Shown here piece by piece: positions 13,620 through 25,859 of a stretch of DNA of 64,000 nt (position 1 is the first letter of the stretch; each line of letters begins with the position of its first letter). The notes under the pieces were generated by a model that did no database searches, was not told where the DNA came from, and saw only the letters and a list, made by a program, of their open reading frames with translations. A program made the translations under genes and the position numbers. This DNA comes from Caenorhabditis elegans. Lineage: Eukaryota; Nematoda; Chromadorea; Rhabditida; Rhabditidae. The DNA lies in the NCBI RefSeq assembly GCF_000002985.6, contig NC_003282.8:4402001-4466000 (forward strand), given 5' to 3'.

Positions 13620-14449
13620 CTTATTGAAATTGGTTCAGTGTTGGAGATTTTCAGGCTTTCAGGAATTTTGACAATACAAAAAAATCAGTTTTTGTTTTCA
13701 AATTTTCTTTTAAAATGTTCAACATGTTTGCCTATCAGAATACAACCTTAGAATCTGCAAGAAATCTCTCTTTGAACAATTTTAACTATATTAAAACTGT
13801 CACATGAAATTTGAATCCCGCGAAAACTTCCCTCTTCATATCGCATGCCGAGAATTGGCTCGAATCGAGAGTATTTGATTATTAAATGAAAGCGACCATT
13901 TATAGGCAAAATAGGTAGATTTTTAAAATTTTGTAAACTCCTAAATCACTCAAAAATATATTTTTTCGAAATTTCTTTCAGAAACTTTGTTGCAAGTTTA
14001 GAGCTCTTTTAGAATTCAATAACAACATCCCAGCAGGTGCCAGAAGCTTCAAGCAGTTATAGAAAACTTAGAGTACCTTTTTGCGTATTTTATTATTGAA
14101 GTAGATGTTAGAACGTCTAACTTTAAACAATTAATCTACCGTTCTAACATTTGAAAATTAATCTACCGTTCTAACTCTTAAAAATCTACAAGAAGATCTT
14201 TCCTTGCGCTTGAAGCGCAAAAGAAAAGAAAAAGGACTATTTAGACTTAGGCACATACTAGGATTCCCAACTGGAATAAAATATTGGAAATCCTTATGAC
14301 ACACCGGCGGTATGGCGCGGCTTAAGCCTAAATAGCCACTTTTATCAAAATACATTTGAGCGAGGCGGTTGTAAACTATTCGTTCTTTAGCAAAAATTAA
14401 AAAAAAAAAAATATAACTTTATTTAAATTTAAAAATCGGAACGGTATTT
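13620..14449. other. Intergenic, ell-1 3' end to minisatellite
   Basis: No gene supported. It holds a short perfect hairpin near 14208-14224 (TTGCGCTT/AAGCGCAA), a multi-stem foldable segment at 14237-14335, and two degenerate copies of the downstream 26-bp repeat at about 14132-14185. Confidence 0.6.
14237..14335 (+). ncRNA. Foldable segment, candidate structured RNA
   Basis: Three nested pairings can be read directly. The outer CTATTTAGACTTAGG pairs with CTTAAGCCTAAATAG (one mismatch, one G-U). The middle CATAC pairs with GTATG. The inner AGGATTCCCAA pairs with TTGGAAATCCT (one mismatch) around a 13-base loop. No known RNA family was recognised, and it could equally be the remnant of a palindromic repeat. 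Treat as a candidate only. Confidence 0.25.
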
Positions 14450-17400
14450 AATAACTTTGGAAATTCATCTACTGGTCTAACTTTGGAAATTCATCTAATG
14501 GTCTAACTTTGGAAATTCATCTAATGGTCTAACTTTGGAAATTCATCTAATGGTCTAACTTTGGAAATTCATCTAATGGTCTAACTTTGGAAATTCATCT
14601 AATGGTCTAACTTTGGAAATTCATCTAATGGTCTAACTTTGAAAATTCATCTAATGGTCTAACTTTGGAAATTCATCTAATGGTATAACTTTGAAAATTC
14701 ATCTAATGGTCTAACTTTGGAAATTCATCTAATGGTCTAACTTTGGAAATTCATCTAATGGTCTAACTTTGAAAATTCATCTAATGGTCTAACTTTGGAA
14801 ATTCATCTAATGGTCTAACTTTGGGAATTCATCTAATGGTCTAACTTTGGAAATTCATCTAGTGGTCTAACTTTGGAAATTCATCAACTGGTCTAACTTT
14901 GGAAATTCATCTAATGGTCTAACTTTGGGAATTCATCTAATGGTCTAACTTTGGAAATTCATCTAATGGTCTAACTTTGGAAATTCATCTAATGGTCTAA
15001 CTTTGGGAATTCATCTAATGGTCTAACTTTGGAAATTCATCTAATGGTCTAACTTTGGAAATTCATCTAATGGTCTAACTTTGAAAATTCATCTAATGGT
15101 CTAACTTTGGAAATTCATCTAATGGTCTAACTTTGGGAATTCATCTAATGGTCTAACTTTGGAAATTCATCTAATGGTCTAACTTTGGAAATTCATCTAA
15201 TGGTCTAACTTTGGAAATTCATCTAATGGTCTAACTTTGGAAATTCATCAACTGGTCTAACTTTGGAAATTCATCTAATGGTCTAACTTTGGAAATTCAT
15301 CTAATGGTCTAACTTTGGAAATTCATCTAATGGTCTAACTTTGGAAATTCATCAACTGGTCTAACTTTGGAAATTCATCAACTGGTCTAACTTTGGGAAT
15401 TCATCTAGTGGTCTAACTTTGAAAATTCATCTAATGGTCTAACTTTGGAAATTCATCTAATGGTCTAACTTTGGAAATTCATCAACTGGTCTAACTTTGG
15501 GAATTCATCTAATGGTCTAACTTTGGAAATTCATCTAATGGTCTAACTTTGGGAATTCATCTAATGGTCTAACTTTGGGAATTCATCTAATGGTCTAACT
15601 TTGGAAATTCATCTAATGGTCTAACTTTGGAAATTCATCTAATGGTCTAACTTTGGGAATTCATCTAATGGTCTAACTTTGGAAATTCATCTAATGGTCT
15701 AACTTTGGGAATTCATCTAATGGTATAACTTTGAAAATTCATCTAATGGTCTAACTTTGGAAATTCATCTAATGGTCTAACTTTGGAAATTCATCTAATG
15801 GTCTAACTTTGGAAATTCATCAACTGGTCTAACTTTGGAAATTCATCTAATGGTATAACTTTGAAAATTCATCTAATGGTCTAACTTTGGAAATTCATCT
15901 AATGGTCTAACTTTGGAAATTCATCTAATGGTCTAACTTTGGAAATTCATCAACTGGTCTAACTTTGGAAATTCATCTAATGGTCTAACTTTGGAAATTC
16001 ATCAACTGGTCTAACTTTGGAAATTCATCTAATGGTCTAACTTTGGAAATTCATCAACTGGTCTAACTTTGGAAATTCATCTAATGGTCTAACTTTGGAA
16101 ATTCATCAACTGGTATAACTTTGAAAATTCATCTAATGGTCTAACTTTGGAAATTCATCTAATGGTCTAACTTTGGAAATTCATCTAATGGTCTAACTTT
16201 GGAAATTCATCTAATGGTCTAACTTTGGAAATTCATCAACTGGTCTAACTTTGGAAATTCATCAACTGGTCTAACTTTGGAAATTCATCTAATGGTCTAA
16301 CTTTGGAAATTCATCTAATGGTCTAACTTTGGAAATTCATCTAATGGTCTAACTTTGGAAATTCATCTAATGGTCTAACTTTGGAAATTCATCAACTGGT
16401 CTAACTTTGGAAATTCATCTAATGGTCTAACTTTGGAAATTCATCTAATGGTCTAACTCTGGAAATTCATCTAATGGTCTAACTTTGAAAATTCATCTAA
16501 TGGTCTAACTTTGGAAATTCATCAACTGGTCTAACTTTGGAAATTCATCTAATGGTATAACTTTGGAAATTCATCTAATGGTCTAACTTTGGGAATTCAT
16601 CTAATGGTATAACTTTGGAAATTCATCTAATGGTCTAACTTTGGAAATTCATCTAATGGTCTAACTTTGGAAATTCATCAACTGGTCTAACTTTGGAAAT
16701 TCATCTAATGGTCTAACTTTGGAAATTCATCTAATGGTCTAACTTTGGAAATTCATCTAATGGTCTAACTTTGGAAATTCATCTAATGGTCTAACTTTGG
16801 AAATTCATCAACTGGTCTAACTTTGGAAATTCATCTAATGGTCTAACTTTGGAAATTCATCTAATGGTCTAACTTTGGAAATTCATCTAATGGTCTAACT
16901 TTGGAAATTCATCAACTGGTCTAACTTTGGAAATTCATCAACTGGTCTAACTTTGGAAATTCATCTAATGGTCTAACTTTGGAAATTCATCTAATGGTCT
17001 AACTTTGGAAATTCATCTAATGGTCTAACTTTGAAAATTCATCTAATGGTCTAACTTTGGAAATTCATCAACTGGTCTAACTTTGGAAATTCATCTAATG
17101 GTCTAACTTTGGAAATTCATCTAATGGTCTAACTTTGGAAATTCATCTAATGGTCTAACTTTGAAAATTCATCTAATGGTATAACTTTGGAAATTCATCT
17201 AATGGTCTAACTTTGGAAATTCATCTAATGGTCTAACTTTGGAAATTCATCTAATGGTCTAACTTTGGAAATTCATCTAATGGTCTAACTTTGGAAATTC
17301 ATCTAATGGTCTAACTTTGGAAATTCATCAACTGGTCTAACTTTGGAAATTCATCTAATGGTCTAACTTTGGAAATTCATCTAATGGTCTAACTTTGGAA

Positions 17401-20030
17401 ATTCATCTAATGGTCTAACTTTGGAAATTCATCAACTGGTCTAACTTTGGAAATTCATCAACTGGTCTAACTTTGGAAATTCATCTAATGGTCTAACTTT
17501 GAAAATTCATCTAATGGTCTAACTTTGGAAATTCATCAACTGGTCTAACTTTGGAAATTCATCTAATGGTCTAACTTTGGAAATTCATCTAATGGTCTAA
17601 CTTTGGAAATTCATCTAATGGTCTAACTTTGGAAATTCATCAACTGGTCTAACTTTGGAAATTCATCTAATGGTCTAACTTTGGAAATTCATCTAATGGT
17701 CTAACTTTGGAAATTCATCTAATGGTCTAACTTTGGAAATTCATCTAATGGTCTAACTTTGGAAATTCATCTAATGGTCTAACTTTGGAAATTCATCTAA
17801 TGGTCTAACTTTGGAAATTCATCTAATGGTCTAACTTTGGAAATTCATCTAATGGTCTAACTTTGGAAATTCATCTAATGGTCTAACTTTGGAAATTCAT
17901 CTAATGGTCTAACTTTGGAAATTCATCTAATGGTCTAACTTTGAAAATTCATCTAATGGTCTAACTTTGAAAATTCATCAACTGGTCTAACTTTGGAAAT
18001 TCATCAACTGGTCTAACTTTGGAAATTCATCTAATGGTCTAACTTTGGAAATTCATCTAATGGTCTAACTTTGGAAATTCATCTAATGGTCTAACTTTGG
18101 AAATTCATCAACTGGTCTAACTTTGGAAATTCATCAACTGGTCTAACTTTGGAAATTCATCTAATGGTCTAACTTTGGAAATTCATCTAATGGTCTAACT
18201 TTGGAAATTCATCTAATGGTCTAACTTTGAAAATTCATCTAATGGTCTAACTTTGGAAATTCATCAACTGGTCTAACTTTGGAAATTCATCAACTGGTCT
18301 AACTTTGGAAATTCATCAACTGGTCTAACTTTGGAAATTCATCTAATGGTCTAACTTTGGAAATTCATCTAATGGTCTAACTTTGGAAATTCATCTAATG
18401 GTCTAACTTTGGAAATTCATCTAATGGTCTAACTTTGGAAATTCATCAACTGGTCTAACTTTGGAAATTCATCTAATGGTCTAACTTTGGAAATTCATCA
18501 ACTGGTCTAACTTTGGAAATTCATCTAATGGTCTAACTTTGAAAATTCATCTAATGGTCTAACTTTGGAAATTCATCTAATGGTCTAACTTTGGAAATTC
18601 ATCTAATGGTCTAACTTTGGAAATTCATCAACTGGTCTAACTTTGGAAATTCATCAACTGGTCTAACTTTGGAAATTCATCAACTGGTCTAACTTTGGAA
18701 ATTCATCAACTGGTCTAACTTTGGAAATTCATCTAATGGTCTAACTTTGGAAATTCATCTAGTAGTCTAACTTTGGAAATTCATCAACTGGTCTAACTTT
18801 GGGAATTCATCTAATGGTATAACTTTGAAAATTCATCTAATGGTCTAACTTTGGAAATTCATCAACTGGTCTAACTTTGGAAATTCATCTAATGGTCTAA
18901 CTTTGGAAATTCATCTAATGGTCTAACTTTGGAAATTCATCAACTGGTCTAACTTTGGAAATTCATCAACTGGTCTAACTTTGGAAATTCATCTAATGGT
19001 CTAACTTTGGAAATTCATCTAGTGGTCTAACTTTGGAAATTCATCAACTGGTCTAACTTTGGGAATTCATCTAATGGTATAACTTTGAAAATTCATCTAA
19101 TGGTCTAACTTTGGAAATTCATCAACTGGTCTAACTTTGGAAATTCATCTAATGGTCTAACTTTGGAAATTCATCTAATGGTCTAACTTTGGAAATTCAT
19201 CAACTGGTCTAACTTTGAAAATTCATCTAATGGTCTAACTTTGAAAATCTAATGGTCTAACTTTGGAAATTCATCAACTGGTCTAACTTTGGAAATTCAT
19301 CTAATGGTCTAACTTTGGAAATTCATCTAGTGGTCTAACTTTGGAAATTCATCAACTGGTCTAACTTTGGGAATTCATCTAATGGTATAACTTTGAAAAT
19401 TCATCTAATGGTCTAACTTTGGAAATTCATCAACTGGTCTAACTTTGGAAATTCATCAACTGGTCTAACTTTGGAAATTCATCTAATGGTCTAACTTTGG
19501 AAATTCATCTAATGGTCTAACTTTGAAAATTCATCTAATGGTCTAACTTTGAAAATCTAATGGTCTAACTTTGAATCAAAGTTAGAAATTCATCTAATGG
19601 TCTAATTTTGGGAATTCATCTAATGGTCTAACTTTGAAAATTCATCTAATGGTCTAACTTTGGGAATTCATCTAATGGTCTAACTTTGGAAATTCATCTA
19701 ATGGTCTAACTTTGGAAATTCATCAACTGGTCTAACTTTGAAAATTCATCTAATGGTCTAACTTTGAAAATCTAATGGTCTAACTTTGAATCAAAGTTAG
19801 AAATTCATCTAATGGTCTAATTTTGGGAATTCATCTAATGGTCTAACTTTGAAAATTCATCTAATGGTCTAACTTTGGGAATTCATCTAATGGTCTAACT
19901 TTGAAAATTCATCTTATGGTCTAACTTTGAAAATTCATCTAATGGTCTAACTTTGGGAATTCATCTAATGGTCTAACTTTGGGAATTCATCTAATGGTCT
20001 AACTTTGGGAATTCATCTAATGGTCTAACT
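14450..20030. repeat. 26-bp minisatellite, about 214 copies
   Basis: A head-to-tail array with core CTAATGGTCTAACTTTGG followed by AAATTCAT, period 26, over 5.58 kb. Variants are point changes: CATCAACTGG for CATCTAATGG, GGTATAAC for GGTCTAAC, TTGAAAATT or TTGGGAATT for TTGGAAATT. Near 19240-19800 a few units are shortened (TTGAAAATCTAATGG), and two carry a short inverted insertion (GAATCAAAGTTAG at 19573 and 19788). There are stops in all frames, so it is not coding. It lies between the ell-1 3' end and the lectin-like gene. Confidence 0.98.
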
Positions 20031-20338
20031 TCTCATGGTTCCGTAATTTATTGGCAGAACATTAGAGGAGATGCAATTCATTTGCAATGAGTGCAATTCA
20101 AATTTTAAATATGAAAAATTAAAGAAATTCTGGCAAAAACCGCTCAACCGCGTAAATCAACACGACCGTGTAAGAGGTTTCATTCTTCCATTAGTGAAGT
20201 AATTTCATATAGCTTGCGTGAACTTTTTAATTTCAGCCAGTACCAATAAAATGTGGTCCACGCAGAAAATTGAGAAAAAACTCTAGTTCAAAAAGATTAG
20301 AAATATAACATTTCCGATTTTTCCAAAAAAAAATCTCA
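20031..20338 (+). promoter_or_regulatory. Upstream region of the lectin-like gene
   Basis: 308 bases between the end of the minisatellite and the ATG at 20339. A TTTCAG acceptor-like site ends at 20236 and could be a trans-splice site, but AT-rich sequence continues after it and no promoter element was recognised. Confidence 0.4.
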
Positions 20339-23300
20339 ATGAGACTGCTTTTGGTTTTCTTTCTTGTTGTTGGCTATGTATTGGGACAAAATTCAAACCA
20401 ACCAATAACTTCAAACGGGACACCGCTCGACTTTGGCCTCAAGAAAGCTTGCGAAGATGTTGGTGGAATATTCAAGCAAAGGGAAAATGCTAATGTTAGT
20501 GGCCGCCGGCCGAAGAATATAATTGGTGGCCGAGTTTCCGAGAAAACTCGTCCGTAAAAGCGATTGCATTATTTATTTTCCACCTAGATTTTGTATAAAT
20601 TTTGTTTATTGGTTTCAAAAATTCTGGAAAAAACTACCATGTATAATCACAAACTTTGACCGTCTATATCTTGGTTATCTCAAAACATATTCAAAAATTT
20701 TTACTGCAAAAATGATTCTCATGTCATTTCCTAGATTGTTGTAGTTGATCATTTTTTGCGAAAGTTGAGAATAACAAAGCTACGGAACATTTTTCAAGGC
20801 AATCATCGGCGACATTTGCACAATTACATTCCGAGTGTTGACCGAAACTGATGACGATGCAAATGAGTTTTGTCGATTGTACGCGCCATGGAGATTAAGG
20901 AGTGCTATACGAAATGAGGATGGTGGTATTCCGCAGACAATTTGTGAAGTTGGTGAGTCCGGAATAAAACACGCCTACCTGCGCGCCTACAAGGCGGACA
21001 CTTGGAGGCACGTAGGTATACGTTCTAGATTGTAGGCGCTGAGGTAGGTACGCAGGTAGGTACGCAGGTAGTCACGAAAGTAGGCATATCGGCTTTTAGG
21101 ACAAAAGATGGGCATATAAATTTGTCAGGAAGCAGGTAGATAATTTGTATAGGCAAGCTGGAGGCATGTAGATTTTCGGCTTGAAAGCACTTTAGTAGGC
21201 ATAGGCATGCAGATAGGCACGCAGGCAGGCATTGGTAAGTTATCGTATAGGCACGCAGGTAGGCATGTAGATAGACGCTTAGGTGCCACCCAGTTAGGTA
21301 TTCCTGTGGCTAACTAATTTATGATTCAGAAGCCACAATGGCATGTGATGATGGATGGATTCAAATGTTTGGTTACTGTTTCCGACACCCTTACAAAAAC
21401 AAAATATTTACTCAAGCTGAAGCGATAAAGGTCTGCTCAAACCTGGACGGTCACACTGGAGAAATCGCATTTCTCCATCATCGTTACATCGTCGGAGTTT
21501 GGAAGAACTATTTCCGCGGAATTGATCAAATATGGGTGAATGGTTCAGAAACATGGAACCAATATGTTCAGTCAACTGGAGCTGTCGATGGAGATGCACT
21601 TGCTCTTGCACTTACAGGTCATACGGTTGTCTTTTCCGTGTTCCCCAACTCGCTGATTCGAATCGATCCGATTATTCGACTAGGTATTTTGTGCCAGTAT
21701 AAACCTGAGAGGACGCTGGCTGAAATCGCGTATCTTGGACGAAGATATTCCGAAATTTATCATCAATCTATTTTTTTGGAAGATGGAGTTCTGATTCGAT
21801 CGGCTTCTCATTACACCAGGAGCAAGACGAACGCGGAGATTTGTCAGGTAACTCGACAATACTAGAACGAAATTGAAAATTGCAACAAAAAAAATCACAA
21901 AAAAAACCGAAAAAAAATTCAACTTTGAAACTCAACCAATAAACGAAAGTGGGCGGTGCTAATCGCTGATTTATCCGATTACTGCTAAACAAATCAGTGG
22001 CGTCCAACTCCACCCACTCTCTTTGATTAGTTCAAAAGTGGGCGGAGCTTATCGTTGATTGGTGGGGTCACTGCTGAACCTATCAACGACGTTTCACTTT
22101 GTCCACTTTCGTTGATTGGCTAAAAAGAGAAGAGAAGACACGCCCGCTTTCACACCAATCAGCGACTTCGAACTCCACACATCCCATCCGATTGGTTTTA
22201 AAGTGGGCGGATCTTATCGTTGATTGGTCACGCAGTACTCAAATCCGAGAGAGCTTAAACAGGAAAAATATTTGGTTTTTTATTTGTTTTTTTCTTGTAG
22301 AATAAAATTGAATTTAATCAAATCTACCCGGGTACTTTTTTCCACTCTATGCTCTTTCAAATATTTAATTTCAGAAAACACTGCGGCCATTCTTTGTCGA
22401 CGATGTAGAGCCATTCATTCCAAACGATGATATAATGAGCGCCCTGTCAGATCAATACACGGAGCCCTGGGCGATTTCTAATTCCGGAGCACACTTTACA
22501 ATGGATGTATCCAAAAGGAAATCTTCAGATGTTTGTCTGAAAAGCACTCATAAGTATTCAGTTGCCTACCCGGATCCAAAGATGCCACCATTTGTACTTC
22601 CCGTAGAGACATCAGTTGGATGTGATAATATGAATTCGGTGGCGATTGTACATTCTGAGATAGACACTGAATTCCGACCAATGTCAGATTCTCAGTCAGT
22701 ACCGGTTTGGTGTAAATTTGGAAGGAAGATGAATTACTTTGTTGATCTACCAAAGGGCTATACTCACTACGAGAGAGCTAACGGAATGCATGTTGGACAT
22801 AAAGTTGTTTCAATGATACTTCCATTTGATAAAGCAATGAAGTATTGTCAAGATGACGGTGGTGCACAATTGGGCGGATTCAATGATAAAGCCGAGTTTG
22901 AAGCGATTGATAGTTAGGTTTTTTCGGTGCTTCTCATAGTTTTCTACAAGAAATTTAGCGGCATCTTAATTGAAATCTTCTTTTTCTTATAATTTTGTCA
23001 ACGTTTTCTTTTTCCGGAAATTTATATAGAAAAATATCGAAATATGAAAAAATTTAAGATTTTTTTAAAGAACTAAATTTCTATGCAACCTAAAAATTCA
23101 ACTGAAAAAATGTTGACTGAAATTTTAATATTTTCATGTGCAAAATACACAAATATCAGATTTTTCGAGAAAAAAAATCAATTTCTGAAAACCGTCTGAA
23201 CTATTAGCAAACACTAAATTCTGAAAATGCGTATTGAACACCATATTTGACAAGCAAAATATCTCGTAGCGAAAACTACAGTAATCTACGGGCTCGATTT

Positions 23301-24515
23301 ACGAAAATATTTTATTTTCGAATTTTGACAGCGATTTTCAATTTCGCTTCGCGTTTTTCGAATTATTAATAATTTTATAATTTTATTTGATAATCGCCAC
23401 TGTCTCCTCACGTGGAAATGACCCAACAAGGGGGCTTGCGCGTTTCTCGTGAGCGTGGGAAAATCTTAACACTGAAAAGTGATTTCCTTCATTTTTTGTT
23501 ACTTTAAAGTGGATATCATAGTTTTTAATTACGCATCAATTGTTCACATGACTGTAAGAAAGGTGAAGAGAAAAAAACTTTCAAAATTAATTGAAAAATA
23601 GAGGCCCTGCGTAAAAAAGTAAAATCAACCAAAAATTGCGTTTTTCTCCAATTCGTTTTCGGTAAAAAACTGTTTTACATTTAAAATATAGTCTTTGATT
23701 GAACCTGATAAAATGAAAATATGAAAAAAAAAACACAAAATTTAGCGTTTTCGGATTTGTCTCAAAGTCCCACGCGCTGCACGAGATTTGCGCCAAGAAA
23801 TCAATTTCCAGCTGAGGAGACGGTGATCGCTGTCAAAATTTGAAAAGGAAATATTTTCGAAAATCGTCACCAGCGCTACAGTAGACATTTAAAGAGTTAC
23901 TGTAGTTTTCGCTACGAGATATTTTCAAATACAACTATTTTGTACAACTATTTTTCAAGAGAACATACCCTGATGCTTTTATATGTAGATTGACGTTTTT
24001 TCTAGCTTAAAATGACACGTGGTGCCAGGCTGTCCCATTACGGCTCGATCTACAAAAAAGCGGGAATTTTTCTCATAATAAACTGAAGCTTCCATTTTGA
24101 GTTGTCCAATTTCAAAACAATTTCAGAGCTGATTTCTAAGAAAGTACATCATTGGATTGGAAATAGACGACGCCCAGATTGCCCAGGTTTTTATTTCCAC
24201 AGCGACCCAAACCACCAATGCGGTCATAATAAAATTCACGAATGGCTCAACAACGTTGCAACTGAAGACATCCCAATTGAACTATGGGGCTTCAAACAAC
24301 CGGATCATGCTTGGAAACCTCAAGGTCGTCAGGAATGTGGATCTATTGCATATGGAATGCCGGGTTCTAATGGAGAACCAAAACTCGACGATGGAAGGTT
24401 AGTTGCCACTTTGCTGTTTATATATACGTGTATTTCTTTCAGCTGTGAAGTAAAAATGCCATTCATATGCACTGCAAAAGGTGTTTTGAAAGCGACCACT
24501 GCGAGTAGACTTTGA
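20339..24515 (+). CDS. Secreted C-type-lectin-like protein
   Basis: Proposed exons: 20339-20533, 20799-20952, 21330-21847, 22375-22912, 24127-24397, 24443-24515, in frame for 582 residues. Residues 1-16 are a signal peptide (LLLVFFLVVGYVLG). A Cys-rich N-terminal part follows (residues 35-116). A first diverged C-type-lectin-like domain starts at CDDGWIQMFGYCF (about residue 121). A second, with CQDDGGAQLGGF and PFICTA, spans about residues 415-575. Classical calcium motifs such as EPN or QPD were not seen in canonical position, so sugar binding is doubtful. Nematode clec-type genes are often epithelial and immune-responsive, which is family knowledge only. The exon 1 donor (GTTTCC) and exon 2 acceptor (TTTTTCAAG) are weak, so that junction is the least certain. 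Introns carry GTAGGCACGCAGG-type repeats, GTGGGCGGAGC repeats and a palindromic element. Confidence 0.8.
20960..21295. repeat. GTAGGCA(C/T) degenerate minisatellite in lectin intron 2
   Basis: Many imperfect copies of GTAGGCACGCAG/GTAGGTAC within the intron 20953-21329. On the other strand this is the TGCCTAC octamer that recurs at 24580-24845, 28041-28114, 30540-30600, 32765-32865, 34150-34195 and 34370-34450. Confidence 0.85.
21945..22235. repeat. GTGGGCGGAGC...GATTGG repeat cluster in lectin intron 3
   Basis: Three direct copies of AAAGTGGGCGGAGCTTATCG followed by TTGATTGG start near 21949, 22034 and 22201. Inverted relatives (ACCAATCAGCGAC, near 22156) lie between them. All lie within intron 21848-22374. 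Confidence 0.8.
23211..23930. repeat. Palindromic element, ATATCTCGTAGCG family, copy A
   Basis: Inverted arms carry CAAAATATCTCGTAGCGAAA and its complement TTTTCGCTACGAGATATTTT. It lies inside intron 22913-24126 of the lectin-like gene, and the centre is expanded by unrelated sequence. It is related to the copies near 39888, 48448, 49179 and 51893. Confidence 0.75.
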
Positions 24516-25859
24516 ACTTTTCTTCCAATTTAATGTAATGTACTTGATAAAGCTATTTTCTTTATTATTTATATATTTGCCTACATGCCTACTGTGCCTG
24601 CATGCTTACCTTCATGTTAACCTGCGTGCCTATCTGCATTCCTTCTAGTCAAAATACCTATGCATACTTACGTTCCTGCGAGCCAAAATTTATATCCCTC
24701 TAGCGAACCGATCATAATTGTCTACCTGCTAACTGAAAAATTGATATGTCTATACTTTGTCTTAAAAGTCGATATGCCTACCTGCGTGCCTTCCTACTTG
24801 CCTACATGCCTACAGGCCTATCTGCCTACCTATACCTTTCTCCCCTAATAACAGTTCAATTCTCTATTTTCACATTTTTAAATTATCCTGAACGTTTCGT
24901 TTTTCAGAAAACCCAACTTGAAAACTCAACTCTGGAAATTGTATTTTTTGTTACTACATATACATTTTAGAAAAAAAATATCCCACGTAATATGAGTATG
25001 GCGGAAATTAGTATATTCTATAAGGGAAGTAATGTTGCGATATTTCGTGTGTTTTTGTCCGATCGTAATTTGTTTTTCAGTCAGTGTGCATCTTTTGATC
25101 AGATGACAGTCATTTGATCATTTGGGTCATCGGGTCCTATATAGGATTACGATATGACGTCAGCAAAGTGGTTTGCGTACTTATGGAATTACCGTAACCC
25201 GGGAATTCACCAGAGATTGAAGAGAATTACAAAATACCGGTTTTTCTTTTTGTTATCTCGAAGCTGTTGGAAAGAATTTTATATGAAAATGTAGAGAAAT
25301 ATTTATACTTTTTAAAAATCGTTTTGTTTTCAATTGAAAATTTTTGAAAAGTGGCTTAAAAACTGCTTCAAACTTCATGTGCCTGCATCTTGGCAACCGG
25401 GTATTTGAGTCGGTGTTTGATCAAATTTTAGAAACTTTTAACTAAAACTAAAATAATTTTCAGAAATTAAAAATTTTTGTCTCTTCGAATTTCCGAAAAA
25501 AAAACTTTAGCGCAGGGGGTTTTATAAATATGCCGCCCATCTCTGGTAGGTGCTCTGTGGAGTTGCTGTTTTTTTTTTGACAACTTTGAAGTACCGTAAA
25601 CAATATTTTACTTTTATTTTTTATTGGAACAATTTATTCACAGGATTATCATAGAAAAAATATTGTTTTGGAATGCAGAAAAGCACATGGGAAAAAAATC
25701 GGTAAGAAATTTTTACAAGCCAATATTCTTCGGAGTTTCACTTTTTGATACCAATTCGATTTGTGTACACTGAGCACGGCGGATTGACCCACACGGATTG
25801 CGAAAAATGGCAGAGAAAAAGGCTGAAAAATTTAATAATTTCAGAACTGACCTAGCATT
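24516..25859. other. Intergenic between lectin-like gene and chemoreceptor
   Basis: The genes converge here (3' to 3'). From 24580 to 24845 there is a degenerate TGCCTAC/TGCCTGC octamer array. The rest (24850-25859) shows no repeat family or gene that I can support. A TTGATCATTTGGGTCATCGG segment near 25115 is only a short local repeat. Confidence 0.5.

Noticed and set aside
14450..20030. CRISPR-like array
   Set aside because: The 26-bp units are contiguous with no unique spacers, and the host is a eukaryote.
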